From Nephrocerus scutellatus (taxonomy: Eukaryota; Arthropoda; Insecta; Diptera; Pipunculidae): 64,000 nt of DNA. Below the pieces are notes generated by a model that saw nothing but the letters and a program-made list of their open reading frames with translations, was not told where the DNA came from and searched no databases. Positions within the stretch are counted from its first letter, which is position 1; the number at the start of each line of letters is the position of its first letter. The stretch is taken from contig OX352765.1 of the NCBI GenBank assembly GCA_947095585.1, positions 23,156,254 to 23,220,253 of the forward strand, given 5' to 3'. Shown here piece by piece: positions 44,701-55,427 of this stretch. The position numbers and the translations under genes are program-made.

Positions 44701-47639
44701 TTGCGTAAGACGTTTGCGGATAGCTTTCATTGCGTCACGCGCTATATCCGAAGATTCGTTGATCATGTCACAAATTTCCATATTTAAAGCCCAGTTTTCC
44801 GAGGTTAAAGTGCTGTCGGTCGCTTGTTCTGTGCAAGAGATTACAAATAGAAACAAAATAAATACAAAAAGATAAATTATCAGTTAAATTATTCAAAATA
44901 ACATAATATGCGAACATATCATACAATCATATCATATGTTCTAAGCATGAGCGAAATTTGCTGGAAAAGTTAGACAACAAGTCAATGAAATGCAATGAAA
45001 ATTAAATCCCGACCGCTGAACCAACTTTTTTGGAAGGTCAGTACCGGGCCCAGCTATAACCTGAATAGAAGTAGAAGAGTGCTCTAGAAATCAGAATCGT
45101 TTAGCTTACTAGAAATCCCAGATGTCATATTAACTAGCCGCTAAAACTTAAAGTTGACACTTGTACAACTCTTTATTTCTTATTAAAACATCAAAGTGAT
45201 ACTTTTTAACAGAACTTCCTTTTTTGATATTTTCTACATCCATCTTTTTACATATCTTTTTACGAGGGTAGTCTCAGAAGTACCTGAACTAACAAACGCA
45301 GACTCCACCACTCCACAGAAACAGAAAACAATCCGAGGGGGCTAAATCTGGCGAATAGGGAGCATTAGGAAGCAATTCGAACTTTAAATGGGTGAACTGG
45401 TTGCGCATTGTCTTGATGAAACAAATATTTTCCTCGCCAAATGCGGCGTTTTTTCTTGACTTTATTTTGAGTTTGAGTTTATCTTTCAAATACTGCAATA
45501 AGTTTGCGTAATACACGCTGTTGATTGTTTTTCCTTTCTAAAGATAATCAATGAAAATTATCGCAGGCGCATCCCAAAAAACTGACGTCATGAACGCCGA
45601 TTCTCCCTTCAGTCCATTGTTTTGACTGTTCCTTCGTATCGGGTGTGAATTGATGGACCCATATGAAATCCCTGTCATATCTCATCCAATACCATTTTAT
45701 GGATTTTTTTCACCATTTCTGGTGTATTCAGGTCATTTGGTCGACCTCTACGATGTTCGTCATGGCAACTCGTACGGTCTCGTTTAAACTCTGCCTCCCA
45801 ATATTTTGTTGTTGAAAACGAAGGAGCAGACTCCCCCAGAGTAGAATCTAGTTCCGCTTTTATGTTGGTTGGATTGAGGCCTTTCAAATGAAATGTATTG
45901 TATTACATAACGATGACAAATTTTTTTCATGTTTAAAAATTCATTGAGAGCGTTCAATATTGATAGCTGCCGTATAAATACTAAACAATGTGGCGTCGTC
46001 AAACGACGGCTTTGAAGGGTTGGTACTTTCTACCAGAGTAATTCTTTTAAAACAACAACCACTATATATACGTCATCTGGGACTACCCTCGTATAAAGAA
46101 GTGAATTTGTGTTTGTTCGTTTGTTTGTGCATAACACTCTGGAACACCTTGACCAAATTCAACCAAACTTGGTATACCTATTACCACCTGGAATCAAACA
46201 TAATAGGTGACCGGAGAGTTACCGATATTAGTGACGACTCTACAGTTTTTGGGTAGCTTAGGTGAAGTGATGGTAAAACACCACTAGGGGGATGACGTCA
46301 ATGGGTGAGGGAGGGTTTTTTTTATAATTTTCACACGCGTAAAGCGGTTCGCACCGTGGATCAGCGTGGTCGTTAAAGAAAAGGAAGAGAAAAGAGGAGA
46401 TGTCTATGAGCTTGTGCCTTGAATGCATGTGGATCACAGTGATCTGGAAAGCATTCCACATACGTGTTGTACGACTACAGAACGAATCTCTGAACTTAAG
46501 TGTACGTCCGCAGATGGGCTTGAGGGTAATTGATATTAGTATCGATCCCATAGTTTTCAGGGTCACTGAGATAAATAGTGATGGTAATATATCTCTGTGA
46601 GGAGGGGGCAATTGGTGAATGGCAGGGTTTGGGGGCGAGTGTCAAATTTTACTCCCGTGCAACGCTGGGCACTCAACGAGTAATATATAATTTATCAGAG
46701 ATATCATACATATACTTGATCGATTGCAATCAGTAAAAGCCAAAGAGCAAAGACGGCGTAATACGATAGCGAAATATTAAAGAAAAAAACAAATAAACGC
46801 TAATGCGATCTAATTACCAGTTATTTTATATGCAATATTTGCAGAAAAGAAAATAAAAATTATATGAAAAGGCAATCGTACAGGTATGCAAACGAAAAAA
46901 CAAGGTATGTGAGTGTGTGGTGATGTTGAGCGATCAGTGATATAGAGACAGTCATGGTGATATACAATAATAAACATGGAATTTTATCAAATGTGTCTAT
47001 ATACTTGTATATAGAAATAGATATACATACATTACGTAAGCTATAAAAAAACGTAAATACACAACATAAGATTTAGCTATTTCGTTAAGCTATAGATCGA
47101 CACATTTGCGGTGACATTATAGTTTGCGAAATACAATATACGTCTCTACGACTGATAAATATATTTATAAAGCAACAGCTCTTCTAAAACAAGGCAAAGC
47201 CGGAATTAATCCTTTCATATTAACATATTCCTATGTATGATTTAGAAATCAGTGATAAGGAAGTACGACAATTATGTGTCATAGTAAAGATGAAGCGTAG
47301 AAAATATTGACAATGTTTGGGGTTGGCGAGACACATTGCCGTATGGCACCTTAGAATTATCGTAGAATAGAATAATAGAGGTGTACGAAAATGTACCTAC
47401 TCGACTGTAACGAATGTAATTAGTAGAGCGTAGAATAATATGGAATGAAGTTAAGAAACAATGTTTTGGTGCAAATAATAACTTAGAGCTGTGATGTTTT
47501 CGTAAAATATCTACATATACGAGCTTCTTTTTTCTACGAAATGAAATTATTATATGTTAATTGAATTACCAATTCTTTGCCCAACTGGGGTGGAAAAGGG
47601 ATTTCCACCCAAACTTCCCACATTGAAAAAAGATGCCAT
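38771..47639 (-). CDS. Tom1: TOM1 orthologue, VHS-GAT endosomal sorting adaptor
   Basis: Nine exons join in phase: 47639-47570, 44828-44377, 44313-44230, 44172-44003, 43943-43618, 43554-43434, 43360-43273, 43033-42980, 38950-38771, giving about 514 residues. The first exon ends [11 protein letters not shown], and the next continues [20 protein letters not shown], the hallmark VHS start. The VHS domain covers about residues 15-150 and ends [11 protein letters not shown]. The GAT domain follows ([18 protein letters not shown] ... [20 protein letters not shown] ... [20 protein letters not shown]). The C-terminus carries [22 protein letters not shown] and the family signature [17 protein letters not shown], ending [10 protein letters not shown] as in vertebrate TOM1. 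TOM1 binds ubiquitin, Tollip and clathrin on early endosomes. Intron 1 (2.7 kb) contains a mariner. The last intron (4.0 kb) contains a MITE and two LINE copies. Confidence 0.92.
39750..39987. mobile_element. MITE with 17-bp perfect inverted termini, in the last TOM1 intron
   Basis: TGCTGTATTGCTTTGGC at 39750-39766 is the exact reverse complement of GCCAAAGCAATACAGCA at 39971-39987. The 238-bp element has no ORF. TAT flanks both ends (39748-39750 and 39987-39990 overlap the terminus), so the target duplication is 2-3 bases but not certain. It lies 40 bases before the CR1-like fragment. Confidence 0.75.
40022..40948 (+). mobile_element. 5'-truncated CR1/Jockey-like LINE with poly(A), last TOM1 intron
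   Basis: Coding sequence begins right at the catalytic box ([11 protein letters not shown], the first residues of YADD lost) and is open for 261 codons to the TAA at 40863-40865. It includes [35 protein letters not shown] and [17 protein letters not shown]. It ends with the usual RT C-terminal block ([20 protein letters not shown]). A run of 18 A at 40931-40948 is the poly(A) tail. 5' truncation with an intact 3' end is the normal LINE insertion outcome. A related tail fragment is at 46.3-46.5 kb. It lies antisense to TOM1. Confidence 0.85.
41440..42375 (+). mobile_element. LOA-like LINE fragment (RNase H and zinc tail), last TOM1 intron
   Basis: 41470-41850 encodes a decayed RNase H, broken across frames ([26 protein letters not shown]). 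41843-42056 is open and reads [20 protein letters not shown] then AGSEF ... [20 protein letters not shown]. 42100-42260 carries the Cys tail [20 protein letters not shown] then ALI. The end of the copy is near 42375. It is the same family as 22260-22800, where [10 protein letters not shown] is also found. The RT and endonuclease are absent. Confidence 0.82.
45263..46091 (-). mobile_element. Mariner transposon, internally deleted, in TOM1 intron 1
   Basis: CGAGGGTAGTC at 45263-45273 is the exact reverse complement of GACTACCCTCG at 46081-46091, and both ends are flanked by TA, the Tc1/mariner target. The minus strand encodes a transposase N-terminus at about 45887-45675 ([20 protein letters not shown], then [19 protein letters not shown]). 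Its C-terminal part is at about 45490-45300, with [19 protein letters not shown], the catalytic last-Asp motif of mariner. At 829 bp, with stops and lost middle coding sequence, it cannot make transposase. Confidence 0.9.
46094..46715 (+). mobile_element. Helitron-like non-autonomous repeat interrupted by a CR1-like LINE scrap
   Basis: The left part (GAAGTGAATTTGTGTTTGTT ... CTGGAACACCTTGACCAAAT) resembles a common fly non-autonomous repeat. The right end CCCGTGCAACGCTGGGCACT followed by CAACGAGT has a GTGC..GCAC hairpin and would be a Helitron end if CGAG is a mutated CTAG. Two halves of an internal segment match each other (about 46210-46315 and 46525-46630). Between them the minus strand encodes [16 protein letters not shown], the tail block of the 40-kb CR1-like family. 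The whole lies in TOM1 intron 1. Confidence 0.4.
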
Positions 47640-49334
47640 CTTCCTTCCTTCAATCTAGTGGGTTTTACAGTATTTTTCCTTTTATTTGAAATTAATACAA
47701 AGACTTTTATTTAATCAAATTGATTTATTTGATTTAATATACCACTTCGATTTCACCACAATAAACTTATTGTCTGTAAAACACGAAAAACAATGACATA
47801 CAATTTTTCCTAGTCGCGGATTGATTAAAAAGATTCGCGTTTCGAGTGATCAGTGATTGTCCGAGTGACGGCGACGGGTTGAAAATTGAAATGTCTTACA
47901 TACTATGTATTGTCAAAAAGCCTAACAAAAGTTAAAACCGATTAGAACTTGTTAATTCGGAGCGGTTCGATTACTTTTGAAAGCAGCAGAAATATTTTTT
48001 TAAAAACTTTTAATGAATTTGACTTTGTTTGTCTGTTTTTTCGACTATTTTGAGTTCCTTTTTAACAGCTTTTCAGGCGAACTAAAGAATAAAAGAACAC
48101 AAATAAAAGTTTGTGCCGTTTAGAACGTTCATACTTGCGCCGAAAGTCATCTTTAGAGGAGTCACGTAGAGGACTTTCGGTGGAATCAAGCTCTCTCTTT
48201 CATGACTGTACATGACTTTGATTCCCATGATCGTGTAGCCACGCTTTAAAAGTTGGGGTATAACTATAAGACAACAACTAGCAAATGTAACGTTTCCCTT
48301 TTTTTGAGTACCTTTTCACATTTTTCATCATTTCTCCCACGTTATGGGCTCGATTTTAATTCGGTTTGTGGTTTTTGAAAGCTTATAAGTCGCTTTATTG
48401 GTTCATTTGCACACTTAGCTAGGTTTTTTTTTTAAAGAAAGTAACAAATTATGGAAAATTAAAACTTTACTTAAAAAAACGTCCACTTTTTAAAAAAAAT
48501 TAACTGCAAATCGACAAAATGTCCCATTAACATAGTTTGTTTATTTATTATTATTAATCTACAGCATAAAAACTACAAAATCACAAAACATTGTTACTAC
48601 CTAATTCATTAAATATTCGAAAAAAGGGCGTTTTTAGCCGTTTTCTAAAAAAGGGTCGCTCTCAAGTATGTAAAGTTTTCATCACAAACAAAGGCATAAA
48701 CTAATATACTTTGACAGCAATATAGGCATTTTTTGCCATGTGAGTGCAATTGTAAATGAATTTTGGTCAAAAGACATGATATCAATTAACATACTCGAAA
48801 TTCAGGTTTACTAGGTGTCCGTTTTATTCGTATAACGGACTGCAGACACTTGCTTTGTAATAATTAATGATTTAATAATATGATATAACTAAATATATCC
48901 ACCTACAAAAAGCAGTGCATATTTACCCTGCGTTTATGTTGAAGTTTGCAGCACAACAAAATGTACAACAAACTTACATGAGGCATAAAATAATAAAATA
49001 TGAGTATCTTATTTGACCATTACAACACCAATTGCAATTCTTTCTTTGGAATTCACTAATTGCTGCTGAGTCTATGGTATTGAAAATCGAACTCCTATTT
49101 TTAGTTATTCTTTTGCATATTGAGTTGCCGCAAGTAATTTACTTTTACTTGTAATGATCTACTACTCCTTTAATTCTTGACTGACAGTTTTAAGTTTATA
49201 AATTTTTATGTTACAGTTGGTAATGCTTAACTTCTTTTGTCAAATTGCGTGAGGACGGATCGATCAGAATAGATTTTTCTCTAAGAATTTAATCTTTTCA
49301 ATTTATAAGAACAAAAAGAGAATTTTCAGCGAAA
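47640..49334. other. Divergent intergenic region between TOM1 and UQCR-C2
   Basis: This 1.7 kb stretch must hold the promoters of both genes, which point away from each other. No ORF of interest is present. A dispersed repeat core (TTTGTCTGTTTTTTCGACTA, TTTTGAGTTCCTTTTTAAC) at 48028-48078 matches 21140-21185. No other structure was recognised. Confidence 0.5.
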
Positions 49335-51063
49335 ATGGCATGTAATGCAAGCAAGTCACCTTTACTTCGGGTTATCGCTGTAAGTTTAACAGAAATACAT
49401 ACCCTTGATAATGTAATCAATTCATATAACCAAGCTGTTGGCCCAGTTCGATTACGTAAAAACTATTTTTTCCATCAAGTCTGAAAAGTGAAGGAGATTT
49501 CCATTGTAATCAATAATTTTTCTTACATCTTTCGCAGAAACGTGGTTTTTCGGCACAAGCTGCTCCTCGTCCACTTGGCAAGGCAGCGGACGTTCAGTGC
49601 GCAACACTGGGAAACAAAATAGTAGTTGCCACATCCGACAGTTCGTTACCAATTTCACGGGTTTCAGTTGTCTTCCGGTAAGTGTAGAAATCTCAATAAA
49701 ATGTCAATTGCAATTTTTTTTGTTTCAATAGCGCAGGATCCCGCAACGAAACTTACGAAAACTTGGGAGCAACTCATTTGTTGAGGATCGCTGCAAGTTT
49801 GTCGACTAAAAACTCTTCTGGATTTGCAATTACTAGAAATATCCAACAAATCGGGGGTAATTTGACTGCATCCTCTGACAGAGAAGTGGTAGCATATACC
49901 GTTGAAACAACAGCCAACCAGATCGAGACTGGTTTGCGTTACCTGCAAGACGTTATTCAACCTGCATTCAAGCCATGGGAATTAAGCGACAGTGTCCCCC
50001 GTTTAAAAACACACATTAAATCTGTTCCACCACAGGTGATAAAATTACTTGATTTATAATTAATAGTAAATATAAATATCTCTTTTATCTCTAAAGGTGC
50101 GCGCAGTTGAATTGATGCACCAAGCTGCTTTTCGTACTGGTCTAGGGAATTCCATCTTCTGTCCAAAACATCAAATTGGCAAAATTTCGACTGAATCGCT
50201 TTTGCACTATTTTGCAAATAACTGCACTGCTAGTCGCTGTGCTGTCGTTGGTGTTGGCATCGATAAAAACACGCTTGCTGGATTTGCCCAGAACTTGGAG
50301 TTGGCTTCTGCTGGATCGGGCGACTCGAAAACTACCAAATACTGTGGAGGTGATTTGCGCAAAGATACAAGTGGAAACCTAGCTCATGTTGCTGTTTGTG
50401 GCCAGGGTGGTGCCTTGTCAAATCCCAAGGAAGCTTTGGCTTTTGCTGTTTTGCAGCAGGCCGTCGGTGTTGGTGCTTCCACTAAATACGGAAATATCAA
50501 TGGAAGCTTCGGAAAAGCTGCTACTGCAGCTGCTGGTGATGCTCCCCTATCATTTGCTGCTTTGAATGCCAGATATACTGATGCTGGTGTTTTTGGCTTT
50601 GTCGTGTCCACTGATGACCGACATATCGGAAACGTGTGTGCATGATTTCACTTTAGTTTTTATTTATAAGCCATATAAATAATTTTCTAGGTAGTTGATG
50701 CTCTTGCAAGGGCCATGAAATCAGGCTCAGTAAGCGCTGATGATGTAAACCGCGGTAAAGCTCTCCTTAAGGCTGCCGTCTTAGAATGCTATGCTACCGA
50801 TAGTTCCCTTATCTCTGAGATTGGCGTTCAAGCCGCCCTTTTGGGTTCAGTTCAAAGTGCTGACGCTGTCATTGCAGCTATAGACGGAATTTCACAGTCT
50901 GATGTGCAACAAGTAATTGGAACAAAAAGTATTTATTATTTTAATCTGCTACTAACTAAATTTTTCACTTCTATAGGCTGCAAGGAAAGCAGGTTCATCG
51001 CAACTTTCAATGGGAGCAGTGGGAAATCTGGCTCGCGTCCCTTATGTATCAGACTTGGCTTAA
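49335..51063 (+). CDS. UQCR-C2: Cytochrome bc1 complex core protein 2 (UQCR-C2)
   Basis: Six exons join in phase (49335-49379, 49538-49677, 49732-50035, 50097-50633, 50691-50912, 50977-51063) and give 444 residues, the usual family length. The N-terminus (MACNASKSPLLRVIAKRGFS) is basic and Ser-rich, as expected for a mitochondrial targeting peptide. The protein is a two-lobed M16 peptidase-like fold. The region that would hold the zinc motif HxxEH reads HLLRIAASLSTK, so it is a non-catalytic core subunit like core 2 and unlike the processing peptidase. Other family-like runs are GFAITRNIQQIGGNL and YTVETTANQIETGL. It is part of respiratory complex III in the inner mitochondrial membrane. Exon 1 is short and encodes only the start of the presequence. 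Confidence 0.94.
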
Positions 51064-51112
51064 ATAAACACTATACTGCAATTATCGTTATGTAATTCTT
51101 TAAATGTAATTA

Positions 51113-51118
51113 AATAAA
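51113..51118 (+). terminator. Poly(A) signal AATAAA of UQCR-C2
   Basis: AATAAA lies 50 bases after the TAA at 51061-51063. Another AATAAA overlaps the stop region itself (from 51063). Confidence 0.55.
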
Positions 51119-51515
51119 ATTCATCCAATTACGTGAACACTTGCTTCTGTAGATTTGGCTAAGTGAAACTAAATAAACATTTTAACGGAGTTATAGCCCT
51201 TGTTGTGGTTGTTATCGACTGCGGTATTTCAGTGTAATATAATGGATGTTTCACTAACAGACTAGTCGATGTGCTTAAGGTTTTCCGAGGTTTTAATAGT
51301 TTCCTTTAAAATACTTCTTTATTTAAAATTCTTTAGACCGATAAAATCATTCTTTTCAATGTAAATATATGTTTTATTCTTTGTTATTAGAATAAACGTT
51401 TGACAGCTGTAGCGAACGGACGTGTTTTACCAAAAGAGAAAAAATTTTTTAAAATAACAAATAATCGATATATAATGAAATTAAAATTAATTTTATTAAA
51501 CTATAGTTTATCAAA

Positions 51516-52640
51516 ATGAATTGTGCAAAGTGTAATAAATCTAGTAGGGGAGAAACTTTAGAAATTAAATGCAGTGGATTTTGCAATGATAGTTTCCATA
51601 AAAAATGTGTGGCATTATCTGATTATGACGTTGATTTGATTAAAAAAAATAGTGGTATTAAATTTATTTGTGAGAAGTGCTCAAAAAACTATGAAATTAT
51701 AAAAAATAATTATGTGGAAATTCTAAAACATGTGGAAGAAAATAAAAATTCAATACAAAAAATTGATGTAATATTAAATGATTTAGTGCAATCAGTGAAA
51801 GTAATAAATAATACAGTGGATGGTTCAGTTTCATTATTTGAAAAAAATAATGAAAAAAGCAAAACAAATTCATATGCAGATACACTAAAATTACCGGTGA
51901 TAGTAAAACCTAAAAATACGAAAGCAAATCAATTAACGAAGGTCACTAAAGAAAAAATAAAGCAAGTAATAAATCCCGCTACTCTTGCGGTTGAAATAAA
52001 TAATCTTTATGAACAAAATAAGAAAAATGAAATTGTTATTAATTGTGTAAACAAAGAATCAGCTGAAAAAATAAAAAATGAGTTGGTGCAAAAATTAGGA
52101 AGAGATGATTATGAAATAAATGTTCCGAAATTGAATAATCCTGAAATTTTGGTTGTTGGAATGAGTGATAATATATCAAAAGAAAGTGTTGTGAATGCAA
52201 TAAAAGCACAAAATAATTTTATTTTTAAGGAATTAAAATGTCATAGAGTGTACGAATCAAAAAAAAACGGAGGGACATATAACGCGATAGTTGAAGTTGA
52301 TGGTGAAGCATTTAAAAATATAATCAAGAGTGGTAAAGTAAATATAGAGTGGGATCGTTGCAAAGCATATGAATATTATAGTGTATTAAGATGTTTAAAG
52401 TGTCTAGGTTTTAATCATAAAGCAAGTGCTTGTACAATAGGCTCATGCTGCTATAAATGTGGCGATAAAAATCATATTGCTAATCAATGTAACCAGATTT
52501 CAAAAGTGTGTATAAATTGCAAGAGAATGAAAGAAGAATTGCAATTAAATGATCTTGACATTGAACATGAAACAAAAAGCGTTTTATGTCCAATATTTAA
52601 AAGAAAACTGTCGCAAAGGAAGGGTAAAACATTATATTAG
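51516..52640 (+). CDS. Retrotransposon ORF1 protein (PHD finger, CCHC knuckles)
   Basis: This ORF has 374 residues. Residues 3-55 form a C4HC3 PHD-type finger: C3, C6, C19, C23, H28, C31, C52, C55. A helical, Lys/Asn-rich middle follows. An RRM-like part lies near residues 160-290. Two CCHC zinc knuckles come next (CLKCLGFNHKASAC and CYKCGDKNHIANQC), then a third incomplete one (CINC, with HETKSVLCP further on). Proteins of this layout bind the element RNA. The stop codon is UAG at 52638-52640, followed by CAA CUA, and the next gene is in the same frame. The start is the only ATG before the finger. Confidence 0.88.
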   Translation: MNCAKCNKSSRGETLEIKCSGFCNDSFHKKCVALSDYDVDLIKKNSGIKFICEKCSKNYEIIKNNYVEILKHVEENKNSIQKIDVILNDLVQSVKVINNTVDGSVSLFEKNNEKSKTNSYADTLKLPVIVKPKNTKANQLTKVTKEKIKQVINPATLAVEINNLYEQNKKNEIVINCVNKESAEKIKNELVQKLGRDDYEINVPKLNNPEILVVGMSDNISKESVVNAIKAQNNFIFKELKCHRVYESKKNGGTYNAIVEVDGEAFKNIIKSGKVNIEWDRCKAYEYYSVLRCLKCLGFNHKASACTIGSCCYKCGDKNHIANQCNQISKVCINCKRMKEELQLNDLDIEHETKSVLCPIFKRKLSQRKGKTLY

Positions 52641-52646
52641 CAACTA
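52638..52646 (+). promoter_or_regulatory. Candidate translational readthrough site UAG-CAA-CUA
   Basis: The ORF1 stop and the next two codons read TAG CAA CTA. This fits every position of the tobamovirus-type readthrough consensus UAG CAR YYA. ORF1 and ORF2 share the frame, so readthrough would give an ORF1-ORF2 fusion. No downstream RNA structure is needed for this type of signal. Alternatively it is a plain nonsense mutation or a reinitiation stop. Confidence 0.55.
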
Positions 52647-55427
52647 AATAATATTCAATGTGTTTATCTAAATATACAGGGTTTAATAAATAACTTTAGT
52701 GAATTAGAGTCGTTAATGGTAGAAAATAATTTTGAAATCATCTGCCTGAGTGAATCTCATACATCGGATCTTGACGATGACTGTTTGGTTCAACTGGAGA
52801 ATTATAACATATTTCGAGTAGATTCCAGTTCTAGACATACAGGCGGTGTATGTATTTATGTTAAAAATTATTGGAGTTGTGAAATTTTAAAAAGATATGC
52901 AGTTAATCTGGATTTTTGGTGGCTGGCTCTTAAGTTATTATACACAAATATTGAATTATGTGTGGTTGTTTTTTATAGAGCACCGAGGTATCTAAACTCT
53001 GATTCAACATTTTATGATAATTTTAGAAATTGTTTAAGTGAAATTGGTAATTTTAATGGAAAAACTTTCATTTGTGGTGATATGAATATTAATTGGGAAG
53101 AAATTAGCACGGAAAAACAGAAGATTAAAGAAATTTGTAATGACTTTGGTTTTAAACAAAGTATAGAGGAGTACACAAGAATTACAAAATCTTCAAGAAC
53201 AATAATTGATTATGTGTTAATAAATGACTCTTACAATATAAGCTCAAAAGTGATAAAAGATTTTAAAATAAGTGATCATGAAACAATTAAAATAACTATA
53301 AAAAGATCAGTTCCTAATAGACAGTCAAATAAATTAATTAAAGTGTTTAAATATAATAAAATACAATTTAGGTCGCAAATATGTAGAAATGATATAATGA
53401 CGGTTTATTATTATGATTGTAATTATAAAGCAGAAAGGTTCAGTAATAGTTTACATAACATAGTCAATATGTTTATTACCGAAAAATCTATAAGCAATAA
53501 TACCAACTCATGGTTCACCAGTGATTTAAAAAACTTAAGAAATTTAAAAATAAATCAGTATCGAATTGCATATTTGTCAAATACAGAACTTGAGTGGAAT
53601 AATTACAAAAATATCAGAAACTATTATAAAAATAAATTAAATGTTACAAAAAGTGAATTTATACAAAACAAAATTAATGAATCAAATGATCAAAAATCAA
53701 TGTGGAAAAACATTAAAACTTTTGTGTTAAAAAAATCTAAAAATGACATTGTAGACATTGTTTTTGATAATGAAAAAATAAGTGATAGTCAAATTATTGC
53801 AAATAAGTTTAATAAATATTTTGTAGAAAGTATTAAGTGTATAAATGATAGTATACCTTTTTGTCAATACATAAACTACATTGAACCCACTAATCGTAGT
53901 TTTAAATTTAAACAGATAAATATAAACGATCTATTAAAAATTATAAAAAATATGAATTCTAAAAATGATGTTAATTTTGTTAACAAAAATTTAATATTAG
54001 ATAATTTCGATTTGATTGGTGAGAATCTGCTGTCAATAATTAATAAATCGATGGAGTCAGGAATATTTCCATCAATTTGGAAAGAAACAATGGTAGTGCC
54101 TGTTGAAAAAATTAAAAATTCAAAAAATAATAATGAATTTCGTCCAGTAAATATGATTTGGATGGAATCTAAGATACTGGAAAAGGTTGTTAATGAGCAG
54201 TTACAGCAATACTTTGAAGAAAACAATTTTATTTTCAATTATCAATCTGGATTCAGACAAAATCATAGCTGTGAGTCCTTGATAAACCTAACTGTTAATA
54301 ATTGGAAAATGGCGGGCCATGAAAAGAAGGTTATTGTAGCAGTCTTTCTGGATCTAAGGAGAGCATTCGAAACTATAGACAGAGACATCCTCCTTCAAAA
54401 ACTACAAAAATATGGTATCCAGGATAAAGAAATTGATTGGTTTAGCTCATACTTGAGTCAAAGGAGACAAAGAACCAAAGTGAATGACTCAGTATCTGAA
54501 TCAATAGATGTCATATTTGGTGTACCTCAAGGAACAGTGTTGGGTGTGCTTCTTTTTTTAATATATATCAATGATATCCAGAAAATAGTGATGCAGTCGA
54601 TAATCTTATTGTTTGCTGATGATGGACTATTATATGCAATTGAAGACACAGTGGAAGAAGGTGTGACAAAATTGAACATTGATTTAAAAAATATTGATGA
54701 GTGGTTCAAAATGAATAGAATGAAATTAAATGTTGATAAGACTAAGGCAATGTGCATAAATGGAAGTAGAAATAACATTAACTTACTTATTAATGGGGTG
54801 AATATTGAAATGGTCAGTGAAATAAAATATCTAGGGGTAATTATCGATAATCAATTAAATTTTAAAAATAATTTGGATTTTGTTTGCAAAAAAATCGGGA
54901 AAAAAATTTATTTGTTACGAACGATTAGAAAAAATATATCTGAAAAAACTACAATACATATATACAATACAATAATAAAGCCTCATTTCGAATATTGTTC
55001 TTCAATTCTATTTATGAATAACAACGAAATGATGGATAGATTACAAAAATTGCAAAACAAAGCTATGAGAATTATTCTTAAAAAAGATAGATATACCTCA
55101 AAGGATAGTATGTTGAAGACATTGAAGTGGTTAAATGTTGAACAAAGAATAAAAATGAATGTGTTACTTATTATATTTAAAATTAAAAATAATATTTATC
55201 CCGAGTATTTAACAGAAAAACTTACCTATGTAAATCAAATTCATAATTACAATTTAAGAAATGTTAATGATTTTAGATTAAACTTTTTTACAAATGAGAA
55301 AACAAAAAATATGTTAATGTATAAAGGGTTACAACTTTTCAACTCACTTAGCAGAGAACTAAAATCCGAAAATAATTTTGAGAAATTTAAAAAAAAATTG
55401 TGGAAATACTGTGAAGAAAATTTGTAA
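52641..55427 (+). CDS. Retrotransposon ORF2 protein (endonuclease and reverse transcriptase), no AUG before motif I
   Basis: The frame is open directly after the ORF1 UAG. The first in-frame AUG is at 52716, which gives 903 residues. The 25 codons before it encode QLNNIQCVYLNIQGLINNFS, which contains endonuclease motif I (the Asn in LNIQGL). A protein starting at AUG 52716 would lack it. Other endonuclease motifs are ICLSESHT, ICGDMNINW, TIIDYVLIND and SDHETIKIT. RT motifs are FRPVNMIWMESKILEKVV, YQSGFRQNHSCESLINL, VFLDLRRAFETID, GVPQGTVLG and FADDGLLY (usual YADD). The C-terminus has a CR1/Jockey-like tail and no RNase H. Translation by UAG readthrough from ORF1 is inferred. Confidence 0.85.
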   Translation, partial: QLNNIQCVYLNIQGLINNFSELESLMVENNFEIICLSESHTSDLDDDCLVQLENYNIFRVDSSSRHTGGVCIYVKNYWSCEILKRYAVNLDFWWLALKLLYTNIELCVVVFYRAPRYLNSDSTFYDNFRNCLSEIGNFNGKTFICGDMNINWEEISTEKQKIKEICNDFGFKQSIEEYTRITKSSRTIIDYVLINDSYNISSKVIKDFKISDHETIKITIKRSVPNRQSNKLIKVFKYNKIQFRSQICRNDIMTVYYYDCNYKAERFSNSLHNIVNMFITEKSISNNTNSWFTSDLKNLRNLKINQYRIAYLSNTELEWNNYKNIRNYYKNKLNVTKSEFIQNKINESNDQKSMWKNIKTFVLKKSKNDIVDIVFDNEKISDSQIIANKFNKYFVESIKCINDSIPFCQYINYIEPTNRSFKFKQININDLLKIIKNMNSKNDVNFVNKNLILDNFDLIGENLLSIINKSMESGIFPSIWKETMVVPVEKIKNSKNNNEFRPVNMIWMESKILEKVVNEQLQQYFEENNFIFNYQSGFRQNHSCESLINLTVNNWKMAGHEKKVIVAVFLDLRRAFETIDRDILLQKLQKYGIQDKEIDWFSSYLSQRRQRTKVNDSVSESIDVIFGVPQGTVLGVLLFLIYINDIQKIVMQSIILLFADDGLLYAIEDTVEEGVTKLNIDLKNIDEWFKMNRMKLNVDKTKAMCINGSRNNINLLINGVNIEMVSEIKYLGVIIDNQLNFKNNLDFVCKKIGKKIYLLRTIRKNISEKTTIHIYNTIIKPHFEYCSSILFMNNNEMMDRLQKLQNKAMRIILKKDRYTSKDSMLKTLKWLNVEQRIKMNVLLIIFKIKNNIYPEYLTEKLTYVNQIHNYNLRNVNDFRLNFFTNEKTKNMLMYKGLQLFNSLSRELKSENNFEKFKKKLWKYCEENL

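Noticed and set aside
47640..49334. tRNA or snoRNA gene in the TOM1/UQCR-C2 spacer
   Set aside because: No cloverleaf, A/B-box pair or C/D box pair could be found by eye.
50384..50611. Minus-strand ORF within UQCR-C2
   Set aside because: It is a shadow of the fourth coding exon.
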